In this document: positions 11,034-23,800 of the stretch, piece after piece
Position numbering within the stretch: the first letter of the stretch is position 1
How the letters are laid out: each line of letters begins with the position of its first letter
Notes under the pieces: model-generated
Database searches by the model: none
What the model saw: only the letters and a program-made list of their open reading frames with translations
What the model was told of the DNA's origin: nothing
Made by a program: the position numbers and the translations under genes
Origin: Paraconiothyrium sp. Pb-2020
Taxonomy: Eukaryota; Ascomycota; Dothideomycetes; Pleosporales; Didymosphaeriaceae
Length of the DNA: 64,000 nt
Direction of reading: 5' to 3'
Assembly (NCBI GenBank): GCA_022419385.1
Contig: JAJUBI010000008.1
Span: 1-64,000 of the forward strand

Positions 11034-12040
11034 TGCAGCGAATAGGTTAAAAAACCCGCGATAGTGACAAAAGATGGAACGAACGATTGGGGCAATGCTC
11101 AAAGCAATGGTATTCAGTGACGGAGAGATAAGACAAGAGTTGGTGTTACCGGGTGCGAAGACTCAGGCACATCTCTATAGGGTTAGGTTAATTCATTTCC
11201 ATTGCTGCACTTAGCACTGTTAAGTCTTTCGGGCCAATTGCTCAATCTGGCAAGCACTCTTGTCCTTGAATCTATAACCCTAGGATGTAACAGCTCACAG
11301 ACGCCCGGAAGTCCAGATGTCCTTTTCGATCATGGTCCTACCTGACTCCTTCTAGGTGACAGTCTGCCCTCAGTCTTCAGTAGGCGAGGTTGGGCTGGCG
11401 TGAGCCTTGGCAGGAATAGATGCAACCTTCCTAATGGAAGAAAAAAGCGACTTCACGCGAGGACGGATCAGCAATATCTCACATTGAAGCGGTGGCACGA
11501 GGTCCAGACTGAATGTACGCTGCCAAGCATGGAACGAGATCCCAGCTAGTTCAGGTACGCCTGTGGCACAGTATTCATGGTAATCTGTTCTAGCGTGAGG
11601 CACAGATATCACCCTGTGGGGGCCGCGATGGGTCCACAATTTAATTGATACCTGCAGGTACACGGCGAAGTCGAGCGTCCACGCGAGACGAAATCTTCGG
11701 GAGCTTTAGAATCGGGAAGGTGCGATGGACGTGGTGCGATGGACGTGGTGCGGCAAACCGAAAAAGCGATTTCAGAAATTCGCACGTGAGCTGTACAGTT
11801 CGAACTCGAATTTAGCCTCTTGTCAGACTAAATGGGCCCTGTCCCGGCACCCAGCATAAACGATACGTTGATCAAAACTTCGCCGTTCACTCAACTCTTA
11901 GTCGTTATTACCATTTGTTTCTTTTGTTTGCGACCAAAATTGTTCATGCTCCCTTAAATCTACCCCTGTAAAACCCGTCAAGTCTACTCTCGACACACTC
12001 CCCAGCACTCCTTGAACGCGAGTTTTGGATTCCAGCCGAG
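11034..12040. promoter_or_regulatory. Divergent promoter region between secreted protein and chitinase
   Basis: About 1 kb separates the two outward-facing start codons at 11033 (-) and 12041 (+), so it should hold both promoters. The only visible structure is a 14-bp tandem repeat at 11721-11753. A short minus-strand frame (11663-11370) has no recognisable motif and I treat it as chance. Confidence 0.5.
11721..11753. repeat. 14-bp tandem repeat in the divergent promoter
   Basis: Two perfect copies of TGCGATGGACGTGG plus a partial third (TGCGG) lie about 290 bp upstream of the chitinase start and 690 bp upstream of the secreted-protein start. Such direct repeats can be clustered transcription-factor sites, but no known site is recognised. 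Confidence 0.7.
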
Positions 12041-15000
12041 ATGAGGGTCTCGTTGCACAACTATCTGTCATTCGCATTGCTAGTCACGCTTACAGTGTAT
12101 GTGTTATGTTCCTATAAATTTTGAGAAACTCGGTTCCTTTCGCGGTCGATTGGTTCCAAGGGAAGCATTGTGTGCAGCTGCCACAAGCCTCCTTGCTATA
12201 AAATTAAGCTCTTACTGACTTTGTCTTTGTATCCAGGGCCTTCACTCTAGGTTTCGAGGTTTTGATGCGCGCAGAAGACAGCAGCGGAGATAATCTTGAA
12301 GAATGGCTCGCTGCAGCAGAATGAATAAGACCGGAGGCCATGAGATTGTGTCCTACGTCATGTTCTATCGGCACTAACGGTACTTCCGATCCAGGATGGT
12401 TCTTGTTCCCTGATACTTTAAGGCTGGCACTATGCAACGATACAATGCTGTTTAGCATGGCTGTTCCATCGTCAGAACGTGATAAGGTCACCACCGCCAA
12501 AACCGCCATTAGAGCATGCTCCGCCGACTATGCGAAGGGCGCCAAGGCCTCATTTATCGCCGATGATGAGAAAGCATCCCTGTGCACGACCGCGAATCGC
12601 ATCCTAGAGAGCAATCATGTTTGAATGTATCAAGCTCCCGACGGAAGCAATGGCAAATTCTCCACAAGTCACCTTCTATCTGCTGGTCGCCAACTTCTTC
12701 ATTACCTTGGCCAGCAAACCCCATCTTGTGATCAGAATACGGTCCAGTTCGCGTACTCCCAGTCAGCGGTTATCGGTCTGTTTGCTGGTGTTAAGCTTCA
12801 CTAATACGGCATAAGCGTAGACGTTCTCACCAATTTTCTACAACACATTAAAGACTAGGCTGTTTTAGAGAGTGTAATAGTGCAGCTATGCGGTACCCAC
12901 AACCTCGGTGCAGACTACAGCATTGGGATCTTTGCAACAAGCGCTGAACAGTTACCTTCGGTGCAGAAATTAGTCGGCACCTGGTCCAATAGGGAATGTG
13001 TCACGCAAGCTGCTGATAAGGACGATAACTAGATAGAAATCTCGCTTCGCATTCCTGGTATGGCCGAAGTCACTTTTATCAACGGCACCAATAGCACTCA
13101 AAGCCAAAGTTCCATTAGTGCATCCTCTCGATCCGTTCCTCAGTTGAGTGCTAGATCTCGCCTCGCAGCTAGGGCCGATTGCAAAACCACCGTTGTGCAG
13201 GCTAGGGATGGTTGCGCAGTTCTCGCCTCAAGATGCGGCATCTCTCAGACTCAGCTAAAGGGATATAACCGCGACGATCTTTGCGCAACCCTGGTCAAAG
13301 ATGAGGTAGTTTATTGCAGTTCGGGAACCTTGCCTAGCACCCTGCCACCTAGTAATACTAACGGGACGTGCAAGCTCAGGACCGTCGTAGCTGGAGACGA
13401 TTGCAACACACTTCCATTGAAATGCGGTATAAGTTACCAGGACTTTTTGAAAGCCAACACCAAGCAAAACCTTTGCTCTACCTTAATGGAAGGTCAACAG
13501 GTCTGTTGCACCGCTGGCGAACGACCTAATCTCAAAACAAAGCCGGATGCCGATGGGAATTGTGCGACTCACCTCACTCAGACAAATGAAGGTTGTGCTA
13601 GTATCGCTGTTGCTCGCGACCTCGAACCTGAAGATCTCGAAGAATTCAACAAAAACACCTGGGGCTGGAACGGCTGTGATCCGGAGAAATTCTACCGCGA
13701 CTTCCTCATGTGTGTCAGCAAGGGAACTCCGCCTATGCCCGCCACCGTACCGAACGCTATATGTGGACCTATGATGCCAGACACTGTCAAACCACCTTCA
13801 GGCACGAACATCAGCGAGCTCAACCCGTGCCCGCTCAACGTCTGCTGCAATATTTGGGGTCAGTGCGGAACCACGGATGACTATTGTACTGTGAGCCCGT
13901 CCAAATTCGGTGCACCTGGCACGTCTGGTCATCAAAGCGGATGCATCAGCAATTGCGGTAGAGACATCATTAAAGGGCCTGCACCTGAGAGCAAGATCAA
14001 GGTCGCTTATTTCGAATCATGGAATTTCAATCGTAAATGGTACGTTACTTGTCCCCAAAGTTGATGCGCTATCCTATAGCACACTGCGCATGCCATTTCC
14101 AACGTCCTGGTTATGTTGGATGTCTCAAGTCGTTACGACCAAGGCTGCAACAAGAACCGTGACCAAACACTCGAGACCCCCATGACATCTGATTCTTCTA
14201 TCAGGGAGCAGATTTACTGACTGAGATTCTTTTTGTAGCTTGACAATGTCTGTCGAAGAGATTCCCAGCTCCTACACGCATATCCACTTCGCCTTTGCCA
14301 ACATTACGCAAGGCACATTCGTACCCGAAATCACCGACGACACTGTTAAAGAGCAATTCGAGATATTCAAACAGCTGAAAGATGTCAAGAAGATCATTTC
14401 CTTTGGCGGATGGGATTTCAGCACGATGCCAGGCACATACTCCATCTTGCGTCAGGCTGCACAGCCTGCCAATCGCGCGCTATTCGCGAAGAACGTTGTT
14501 GCATTCGTCGAAGAACATGGACTGAACGGTGTAGATATAGACTGGGAATATCCTGGGGTAAGTGCGCACGAGAAACGCTGAGGACGTATGTTTGACACAT
14601 GCCCAGGCTCCTGATATTCCAGATGTTCCGAGCGACGATCCTCAGAATGGCGTGAATTACTACCGACTTCTCTCAAGCATCAAGACGGCTATTGGATCCT
14701 CCAAGACTGTTTCCTTCGCAGCACCCGCATCATTCTGGTATCTCAAGTCATATCCAATCAAGACGATGGCAAAGGAGATTGACTACATCATCTACATGAC
14801 TTATGACCTGCACGGCCAATGGGACTATGCAAACGAATGGACTTCACCCGGCTGCCCGAGTGGCAACTGCTTGCGGTCGCATGTCAATGAGACCGAGACC
14901 AAGGATGCTCTTTCCATGATCACCAAGGCTGGTGCGGTGTCCAACAAGGTCGTCGTGGGTGTTGCTAGCTACGGAAGATCCTTCAAGATGGAATCAGCAG

Positions 15001-16716
15001 GCTGCGATGACGAGAATTGCAAGTTCACGGGCTCGCCGCGCGTCTCCAACGCTTACAAAGGTCGCTGCACGGATACTGGGGGATACATATCGAATGCCGA
15101 GATCGAAGAGATCATCGACACCGGTAACTTCAACAAGAACTGGACTAAAGAGGGTTCAAATATGTTGGTCTTCAACGATACCGAGTGGGTGGCGTACATG
15201 ACCGAAGAGATGAAGGCAAAACGAAGCGAGTTTTATGATTCGTACAATTTCGCCGGTACTACTGATTGGGCAGTAGACCTGCAGGAATTTTGGGAGTATG
15301 TTTTCTGGTCCCTCTTAGCATCCAGAGCACTAACGTTCTTGCAGTTCCAGCGGCCTTGATGATATGGAGGATGTTTACGTTGACCCAAATTACTGGCTTC
15401 CTTGCACAGGGTCATTCTCCACACTCGAAGTACTCGAGGACCGAAAGTTTTGGTTACCGCACCATTGCTTAGAACAGTACATTGTCGATGTCCAGATCAA
15501 GATTCTGGAGGGTACACTGAAGAAGTACGAGGATCTACTGGACCACGGTTACGACGGGAAATTCAACACCTATGAACGGTACACCAAAGAGCAGGCCCCG
15601 GATCAGATCAATAGCTTCATGGCGAGCGACAAGGTCGACGATGTGAGTCACTACATGGCACTCTTAAGGAAGCCAACCTACCATGCAACCTCTTTCACTG
15701 ACAAGCTATCATAGTACTTCACATGCACCGAATACAAAGAGGTGACATGCTGCAGCTCGTGCAAATATGCTACCTGCGCAATAGGATGCGACAACAAGGC
15801 CGACTGCAAGAGCGGATATCGACAACTTGACATGGACAAGTGTCCGAAGTTTGAGTTTGAGGTTCCGGCGTTACACGGAGACACCATTCCCAATGCCACA
15901 TTCACTTTGAACGATGAAACCGGATTCTACAACGAGCTCCAAGAGAATTTCGGCATTGAGAAGGAGTGGGTTGTTCTAAGCAAGAGAACAATAAGAATTA
16001 ACAATGGATGCCAGTCAGTCATAACTCGTCCCCCGCTTCTTTGACTTGCACTAACTTCATACCACGCGTCTAGGTATGCTAGAGAGGACGTTCTTAATTG
16101 CATCGAGCGGTCGAACAACTTCTTCTACAACTACCCTATGCCGAGCAACGACAAGATCAAGGTCTACAATCCAAAGGACATAATCAATGGCTCAAGTGGA
16201 GACTCTGATGATCTGCTGGAGCGAGCCAAAATCATGGCGACCGCGTCGCGATGGGACGAAGAGCTCACAGATACGGATATGGTGGACTCAACGTCTCTGC
16301 CGACGTACTCTATGGAGCAGGCAGTGTCCGCAATGCAGAGCATTATCGACGAGGCAAACGAGATCGAGAAGAAAGAGCGTGAAGAGATGATCTTGAACTT
16401 TATCACGGGCATCTTGTTCTGGGTTCCTTTTGCCGGCGAGATTGGTACTGGCTTGACGGCATTGCGTAGTGTTATCCGTCTCATAGGAGCAGTTGGTGAC
16501 GCGGCCTTGTTGGTCTACGACATCGTTCAGGACCCGGACAGCGCCTTCATGTCGGTCTTCAGTTACTTGGCGACTGCGGGTGTTGGCAAGAGTGGGTTCA
16601 AGGCCGCGGCGTCGTATAGGAGGATTATCGGAAAGAAGGAATACGAAAGTCTTGGTGCCGTGAAGACCAGGTTGGATAAGGTTGAGAGTATTCGTGGCTC
16701 GATGTGTACACTGTGA
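12041..16716 (+). pseudogene. GH18 killer-toxin-like chitinase, N-terminal region interrupted by stops
   Basis: Seven exons (12041-12096, 12237-14039, 14239-14557, 14607-15295, 15345-15642, 15715-16013, 16074-16716) keep one frame of 1368 codons. Order: signal peptide, N-terminal domain with CN-x-TMLF typical of killer-toxin-like (subgroup C) chitinases, three LysM modules (residues about 333-520), a hevein-type CBM18 rich in cysteine (about 535-600), GH18 catalytic domain with G-V-D-I-D-W-E (acid Glu present, near 720), and a hydrophobic C-terminal region. Five in-frame stops break the N-terminal domain: 12322, 12622 (TGA), 12802 (TAA), 12856 and 13030 (TAG). All fit C-to-T changes of CGA, CAA or CAG. 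From the ATG at 13060 the frame is open but lacks a signal peptide. Such enzymes cleave chitin outside the cell. Confidence 0.85.
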
Positions 16717-18015
16717 GAATTTCAGGCAAGGCATTCCTCTAGTCATATAGAGGTGTATATAAGTGATATTCCCTAGAGTATGTAGAGCTGCATTAGTATA
16801 TATATAGGTATCAACGTCATCTCTCCTAACAGGTTCAAGACACCGTCTTCAAGGTTCTCAGTATTTGATTTGGAACAATTACCCAACCGTCATACTCGCT
16901 AACCCAATGCCTATATGGACTTCAACAATAACATCAAGGTTTCTATATCAACACGCGTTCCATAAATAGCATATACCAGTATTTACCTGTCTAACAATTA
17001 CCTCAAAAGAACAGCTTACTACCTACAGAATGACTCTTGACAGCTAGTCCCTGTTTTTTGGGCGGGTGCATGCCTAGTATCACTAGGACCTATCGTCATA
17101 GTAGACATGCTATACGCATTCCCAACACCATACACCCTCCTTCCTCAACCTCAACTCCTCCGCACCAACGGCCCCGTCCCCCGTCCCCCGACATCATCCT
17201 CGACACCGCCCGCAGCACATAACAACTTCCCCTACACACATACCACCTCACCTCCCCCAACTCCTCCTCCAACAGCATAACGAGTCACAGGCGCAAGGGA
17301 AGCAAAATAAGACGTAACGCTATACTCTCCAGGCAGGCAGGTAGAGACTGTGAATACACGTACGCGGACGATGTGCTTTCCCGCAAAGGGGGCGATTACG
17401 CTATGTATAGTGCTAAAGCGAGTGTTTTATGTAATAACAGCGGTTGAGCGGGTTAGAGGTAAGAATGGAGCAGGAGGAGATCTGGGCCAAAGGTAATCAA
17501 TGGACGGATGGATGAGGAGACTAGGACCAATTCATGTCATGAAGTTTCTAAGCTTAGAAATACATTTCAAAGTAGAGTCTTTGATTACCTGCCGTAACAT
17601 TCAAAGCGCGTTTTCCTGTGGTGCGATCCTCCACAAAATTAGACAGTGACGTACGCTGATGTGTTTTGTTCCGTGGACTGACTGACTGACAATGCTCAAC
17701 AGGGGTGCTGTGCTGCCTGTCCATAAGACAAACACCCAACAGGCGAGATGAGATGGCACAGATTAGCCAAGCCATAAGCGTAGGCTGCCGTTGTGAAATA
17801 ACCGAGCTTAGGGCCGTGAATGCGTTCGCGCGTTCAAGCGGTGGCATGTGCAGGTTTGTGGAGAACCTCGGGATCTCCCGCGCGGGCCGCTTCGGGTAGA
17901 TACAAGGGGCGGTGCACCTGGTTCGGTGGCCTTATCGCCGGCCTCTTCTTGGCACTGCGGCGCAGTGCTTCAAAGTTGAGGGCAGCTGCGCAACATCGCT
18001 CACCAGAAACTCAAC
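16717..18015. other. Intergenic, 1.3 kb
   Basis: No credible gene. Short frames at 17037-17278 and 17554-17899 lack motifs. Pyrimidine-rich sequence around 17130-17280 is low complexity. The right end is the promoter side of the thioesterase-like gene. Confidence 0.5.
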
Positions 18016-18638
18016 ATGGGAGACAGCAGCTCGCACCCCCGTCTTTCGCGCCTGGCAGAATCAGCCTACAATTCGCCTTACGCCCGGGCTGGCGCCCCAA
18101 CGCCTCACCCCAACACGGATCCATACGCCCCCCTGCGGACAAAGGCCCTTGCAACTCTCGAGGCCATGGGATATGACCCTCTAACCATGGTGGAGCGTGG
18201 CATTGTCTGGGCGGAAGATCAAGATCCGTTCGGCCATGTCATGCAATCTCAATACATGGCCTTCTTGGGCACCTGCTTCCATCGTGTCATGGAGAGCTAC
18301 GATGAGTTCCTGAACGAGACCGAATATCAGGACATGATACTCGCAAAGAAAGTCGTTCCCGTTGTGAGGAGGTACGAGCTCGATATACGCAGGCAGGTCA
18401 CGTTTCCTGATGCAGTACGTAGCGAGCATGGATCTGTTTTGCCGAAATTGCTGATAAGGAACAGCTCATTGCCGCGTATCGAGAAGATATCATTGAGCCA
18501 ACCCGTAATAGTGGAACTACTTCACTTTTCTCGCTCAAGCAGCAGGCCATTGTTGCGGAAGTAAAGGGTTCCGTCACTTACATGGATGTGAAGACCGCAC
18601 GACCAGTCGACATACGTACGCTTGGGGCGGGTGGCTAA
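18016..18638 (+). CDS. Thioesterase-like (hot-dog fold) protein
   Basis: Two exons (18016-18414 and 18465-18638) separated by a 50-nt GT-AG intron give 190 residues. The core E-D-Q-D-P-F-G-H-V-M-Q-S-Q-Y matches the start of a hot-dog-fold 4HBT-type thioesterase domain, where the Asp before F/M-G-H-V is catalytic. This fold hydrolyses acyl-CoA or acyl-carrier thioesters; the substrate is unknown. The written frame stops at 18636, but the next frame continues with sensible coding sequence (WLKVFEGFTEKAKHAQ) to a stop at 18746. One base missing from the GGGG run at 18624-18627 would join them, so the real protein is probably about 36 residues longer. Confidence 0.7.
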
Positions 18639-18748
18639 AAGTGTTTGAAGGATTCACCGAGAAGGCCAAGCATGCCCAGGTACTCAAGGGAAAATGGGAC
18701 AGCGATCATCCGAAGTCGGGAAAGAAGGTGGCAACTTCGAAGATCTGA

Positions 18749-20815
18749 GACCAGCAATCCAGCTGACCATAAGTAAATTTCAAGAGGAGTAAACAGCATG
18801 GGAAGATAACTGATGATATGCATAAGGCATAAGGGTGGTAATCTAGTTATTTACTCTTTTGGCGTTCCTCCACTCTATGCCCCGATCTCTTGGCTGTAAG
18901 CTTGGTCGACTTCCCAAATGTGGTAGTGGTAAAGATAATGGTGACAAGTGGGCAGTAGAAAGAGAACGTCGCTATGACTAAGCCTACTAAGCCAGATGAA
19001 CAGAGTGTATGGACAGCAGTTGATGGTATCCACCAAGAACGTTATGGGAGTAGGTCTTGCTGTAGCGCCTTTTAGGGGAACTCCGGAGAAGATATATAAT
19101 TTTTCCAAGAAGACAGGTTGCATGAGACCAAATGCGTCTTCGCGAAAGAAGACCACGTCAACAGTTCCCAAGCCATCATCATAATCACGTTGAGTCAGGC
19201 GGGCACGATCTGCAAAAGTTCATGAATCGACCCCCTTGCTATTCGATGCTCTCGGATGAGGCAATGACGGCAAAGGAATTGATCCTACAATGGGAAACCC
19301 AATCTCCTTGAAAAGTATCACGCCCATATCTGCGGTTCCAAAACGCACCATCTGAGATCTGACAGAAAGAGGCTCACCCCTGTGTTGTCTCAGGGAGAGC
19401 TTTGCCGCCGGTGCGGTATCTGTATGGTCCAAACACCGACAATTTTCGCTCTTTATGGCTGTGGTTTTTGAAGTATTCCATAAGCTCCGCGTCGTTTTGA
19501 GGCCGCTGAGCCATCAGCTGGCGCACATGATCCGCCTCGGTCGATTCGCTCCTGATCAAGTACTGCGTGTTAGACTCAGGGTTATTATAGAAGACCTATT
19601 AGGCTATAATATGGCCTTTACTCTGTCTTATTTATGCGTAGTAGTAGGCTTAGTAATATCTTCTATCTATACTATAGTAGGTGCATTCACCGGCGCAGCT
19701 TTAGGATTAGAGTTAGACGCCGCAGTTATACTACAGCGCTGTAAGCCTTAATTGTGTAGGAGAAATATAAAGGACATTATTTATACCTATCCATAACTGA
19801 GAGTATTTAAGTGATATGGAAACACGTGGAATGTTAGAAATTGTTCATTGCTAAGGTCGTGCGTCGATTGAGAAGGTGAAGGCAGTGTTAACGGGTACGT
19901 ATACAGAAGAGCGGCGTTGAAGAAGTTAGGTGCTAAGAGGGGCGCAGTATGCGATTCAGGCAATGCCTAGGCACGTTGGGCTTGGCAGGTGCCTGGGTTC
20001 TGGGGGATCGTCGTGCGCCTGGACTCAAAGAGTCTAAGGGATAAGAGTGGCATAGCTAGTGGCACAACTTCTCGTCCAATTTGACGTTGCAGGATGGAAT
20101 CCTTCAACAAGACGCCGTAAACGGTTCCAGTTAGTTCCATGTTTTATGTCTCAAAACGCGAGGGTGACGGTGATTCTATTGCTCGATCCTGAAAACTATC
20201 TAGCAAAGGTGAAAACGATCCTCCATTGACGCCAAAACGGAGCAAACTATATTCTCCAAAAGAAGACCTGTAATAGCAATTTTACACTCTCCCCCCGTTC
20301 AGCTCAATTCCCTGACACTGGAAATAAGATGGCGGACTGCTGCGTTCCACATTATTCAATCGCCTCTTATTAAGCCTGAAAAAGAACATTTCGCTCGGAA
20401 GGAATCGGACCGGGTGGAATGCAAGAAAAGCGCATAGAGTTCCTGCTCAGATATAAGCAACAAAATGCGGCACTGTCGCCTTCCACCGGCCAGCACGATT
20501 TGGGGGCCAATGTTACACGGGCGTATAAGGCTGAAACCCCCACCATAGTTTAATCTACGGCAGCACGTACCTTTAGCGTAGTTCATAAGCTGACCCCCTA
20601 CGGAGGGCAGCGTTCGTTTTACCTTCCAGCAATTCGAGTCCTTCTCTTCCTTCACAGTTTGCGAACGTCCGACAGAACAATCGGGATCTTTAATCGCGAT
20701 AACAGGTACCCCATAGTGCACTCGCAAGATTTTGAGTACCACCAGACTAACTAACGCGGTCCAGCGGAGGTGGAAACGCGGTAGTTTTGAGCGACCATCC
20801 AAAGCCGAAGCCAAG
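18749..20815. other. Gene-poor interval with coding-like fragments and a RIP-like patch
   Basis: No complete gene is visible. A minus-strand frame at 19559-19374 (with HSHKERKLSVFGPYRYRTGG) and possible continuations towards 18875 look coding-like but match no family I know, and stops interrupt them. Bases 19575-19760 are TA-rich with many TAG words, unlike their neighbours, as in a small RIP-mutated fragment. The rest is featureless. Confidence 0.4.
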
Positions 20816-23800
20816 ATGGCATGCTCCGTCGAACCTGCGAGTCCGAGTATCCAAGAGCAGCTATCGTTAGCCGTCAAAGCCGGAGACAAGGCCACTGTAG
20901 ACCGAATCCTCGCCTTGAGTCCATCCCCGGATCTCCACAACAATCACCGCACCGCAACGCTTCTACATTCGGCCTGTGCTTTGGGGGATGAGGACATTTT
21001 CAAAGCCCTTCTGGGTCATGGAGCGCCTCTGAATGGTGTAGACCAAGAAGGAAGAACCCCACTCCATGTTGCCGCCATGAAAGGACCGCTCGCGATTGTG
21101 AGGCATCTCATCGAAGCAATTCCAGAAAACGGCAGAGCGCAATACATCAACTTGAGCTCCAAAGACCTTGCGTCTGCGGGCATGACTGCACTACATGCAG
21201 CCTGCTATCCCACTTCACCGGAAGGCTGCGTCAAATTCCTGTTAGCGAATGGAGCAGATCGCGACGCTGTATGGGATCGCGGCCCAGTATGCGGACCCCG
21301 GAGGTGGACTGCTGCCCACTGTGCCTGTTACTATACCCGACTGGACGCCATGAGATTGCTACTCGAACCGGATTCGGACATCTTCGGTGTGCTGCTACAA
21401 GACGGGCCCCGTGAAACTCCTCGCACATGCCTTCAAAGGGCCTGTTGGTCCAACAATGTCGAATGTGTGGAATGGCTACTGAAAAATATGAAGCTTGAGG
21501 ATATCCAAAAGCCAGATGGAAAAGGATGGTCTGCCTGGGATTGCGCATCATTCGGTGTGCAGAATGTTAGAGGACGGGCTCGTGACCGGTCTCCGCTCAT
21601 GGCACTTGTTGAACTAGCGGTAAAAGAGAAGGCAGAAGACTTCAATTCCTGGTGTCGATGGGAGGAAAGGCGAAGGGGGCAGCGAACGTTCGGGATATGG
21701 GAATGCATCCTCAGCAACGTAAGAAATAGCTTTTTTTTATTGTCTCTGTCTACACCTGTGCTTGTGTGAGATGGGTGCGCTAATAGCCTCCAGACACCAA
21801 GTTTCATCGTAAGTACTCTTTAAACATTTGGGTCTCCATTCGATCGTTCAAGTCTCTCATACCCGTTCAAGGCTTTTTCCGGCCGTCTCCTCAAACAACG
21901 GGGAATCTCTCAGCCTGAATTCGAGTTTCTCACGAATGATCTCGCACAGCGGTGGAGGGGAGAGTCTGGGTTGCCTACCAGGCATCCAGGTTGCACTGTC
22001 AAGATAATACCGATTCGACACGAACCTGATCCTGGAGCGGATACACACCTAGTAGGCGCCGCTATCGAAGAATGCACGACTGTAGAATCTAGCGATTTCG
22101 CGAGCGATTTCAATTTAACTAGGCTGAGAGCAGCTGAACTGACTGGTATCGAATCATCTGACGACGAACGAGCCAGCATCGCCGTCGAGAGTTTGGCTAG
22201 TTCCTTTTCAATTGTTGTAAGTAGACGATCTGAACAACAATCTAAACTTTCTGATGTAATGACTTCGCATAGTTTCCATGGATAGGTCTTGATATTTTCC
22301 AGCGTATCCGTTCCTGGAGGGATTCCGAGATGACCGCCCTGACAGCGACCTTGGGATATCAAAATGGCTTGAAATACTGTCGTGGCGTGTCCAGCTTAAG
22401 ACAATACTATCCCAGCCTGACGCTCGATGAGTACTGCTGTCAAGCTCTGTCTAAGGATGCTCTGACTCGACGAAATTACGATCAAGTAATTCTATCACTC
22501 CAGTTTCCCGAGACTTACGCGAGTGAGTTTAAGAAAGATGCGCTGGACTGGGATGCCGCATCCAAAAAGCTCATCATAGTCCAACAGGCTTGGATTTGGA
22601 AGGTCCAGGATGTCCTTCTGTGTTCGGGCGCATATCTAGGATATGGTTTTGAATCTGAAATCGCCCCTGACGCCAAAGACGTGCTCAAAGGCATCGGCGT
22701 TATGCTGGTTTATCTGATTCGGAAAGCTGATATAAAGCATGACCTTTCAACCGCCCGTGACAGCAACGACCACTGGGATCATTTCGCTGGCAACATCTTC
22801 GAAATATTCGAGCAGGCCATCGCAGCCGTTTCCGAGAGTGTAGACACATATCTTCGAGTCGTCAACATGGACGCAATCAACTTGGCAACAGAGAAAGATT
22901 GTCTGCACCGAATCATCGACATCCAAGAGGAACTATCAATGATCAAACGTATCATTCACCAGCAAGAGGAGGTGTGGCAATCCTTTGCAAGCAAAGCATG
23001 GCCCGACTACTGGCAGGATGGGAGATTTCGCATTCCACAGGAGGATTGGAAAAAATGCAGCCAGGAAGAAAAGCAAGAATGGGAAACAATTATGAGCCCG
23101 GAGACCATTTTCAAGGCCTACTACCGCCGCATTGCCCAGCTGGACGAAGACGCGCAACGTGTCGAGCGCTCCGTCACCCTCATGCTCGACCTCAAATCTA
23201 AACATGCCACTATGAGCGAAGCCCACACGTCTGCCATCATGAGCGCTGCCGTCGTCGGCTTCACTATCGTCACCATTATCTTCGCTCCAATGTCGTACAT
23301 GGCCACCCTGTTCGCGCTTCCCCTCAACACGTTCCAAGAAAAACAGGATCCTTCGCGGTTCTCGAGCGAGAGTGGTGCGTATAGGAGTAGCTATTTTGCG
23401 AAGTGGACTGGTGAGTACAGCAATTTCCTAGACCAGATGGAATCCCTAGGTTTGAGTGTGGAACTCTTCTGCGTTGTGTGTTCAGTCAGAAGCTTTACAA
23501 GAGCATCACTACACTATAGGAGCTGCCTTTGGAGTCTGTTCGCACCAGTCACGTAACGGATTTCCATTAGACGCGGAGATCTGCTATGAATTCATTACTG
23601 ACTCAAGTCATTATCAGTAACCGCGACCTTCACGACAATCCTCTTTACTGTTCTCTGCATGTGGCTTGCAATCAAGTCCCTCAAGGTTTCCATTGTCAGG
23701 CCTGCATTGCGCGACCTCCGGGATCTTGCGACAAAGTTCGCTGAAGACATCATGGATTTCTGGACAAACCGACGCGAAGCTCGTCAGCGAGAAAAGGAGA

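Noticed and set aside
11370..11663. 97-codon minus-strand frame in the divergent promoter
   Set aside because: No motif, no signal peptide, and it lies inside a likely promoter; considered chance.
19455..19751. 98-codon plus-strand frame
   Set aside because: Its first half is antisense to a coding-like minus-strand fragment and its second half is the RIP-like patch, so it is a composite.
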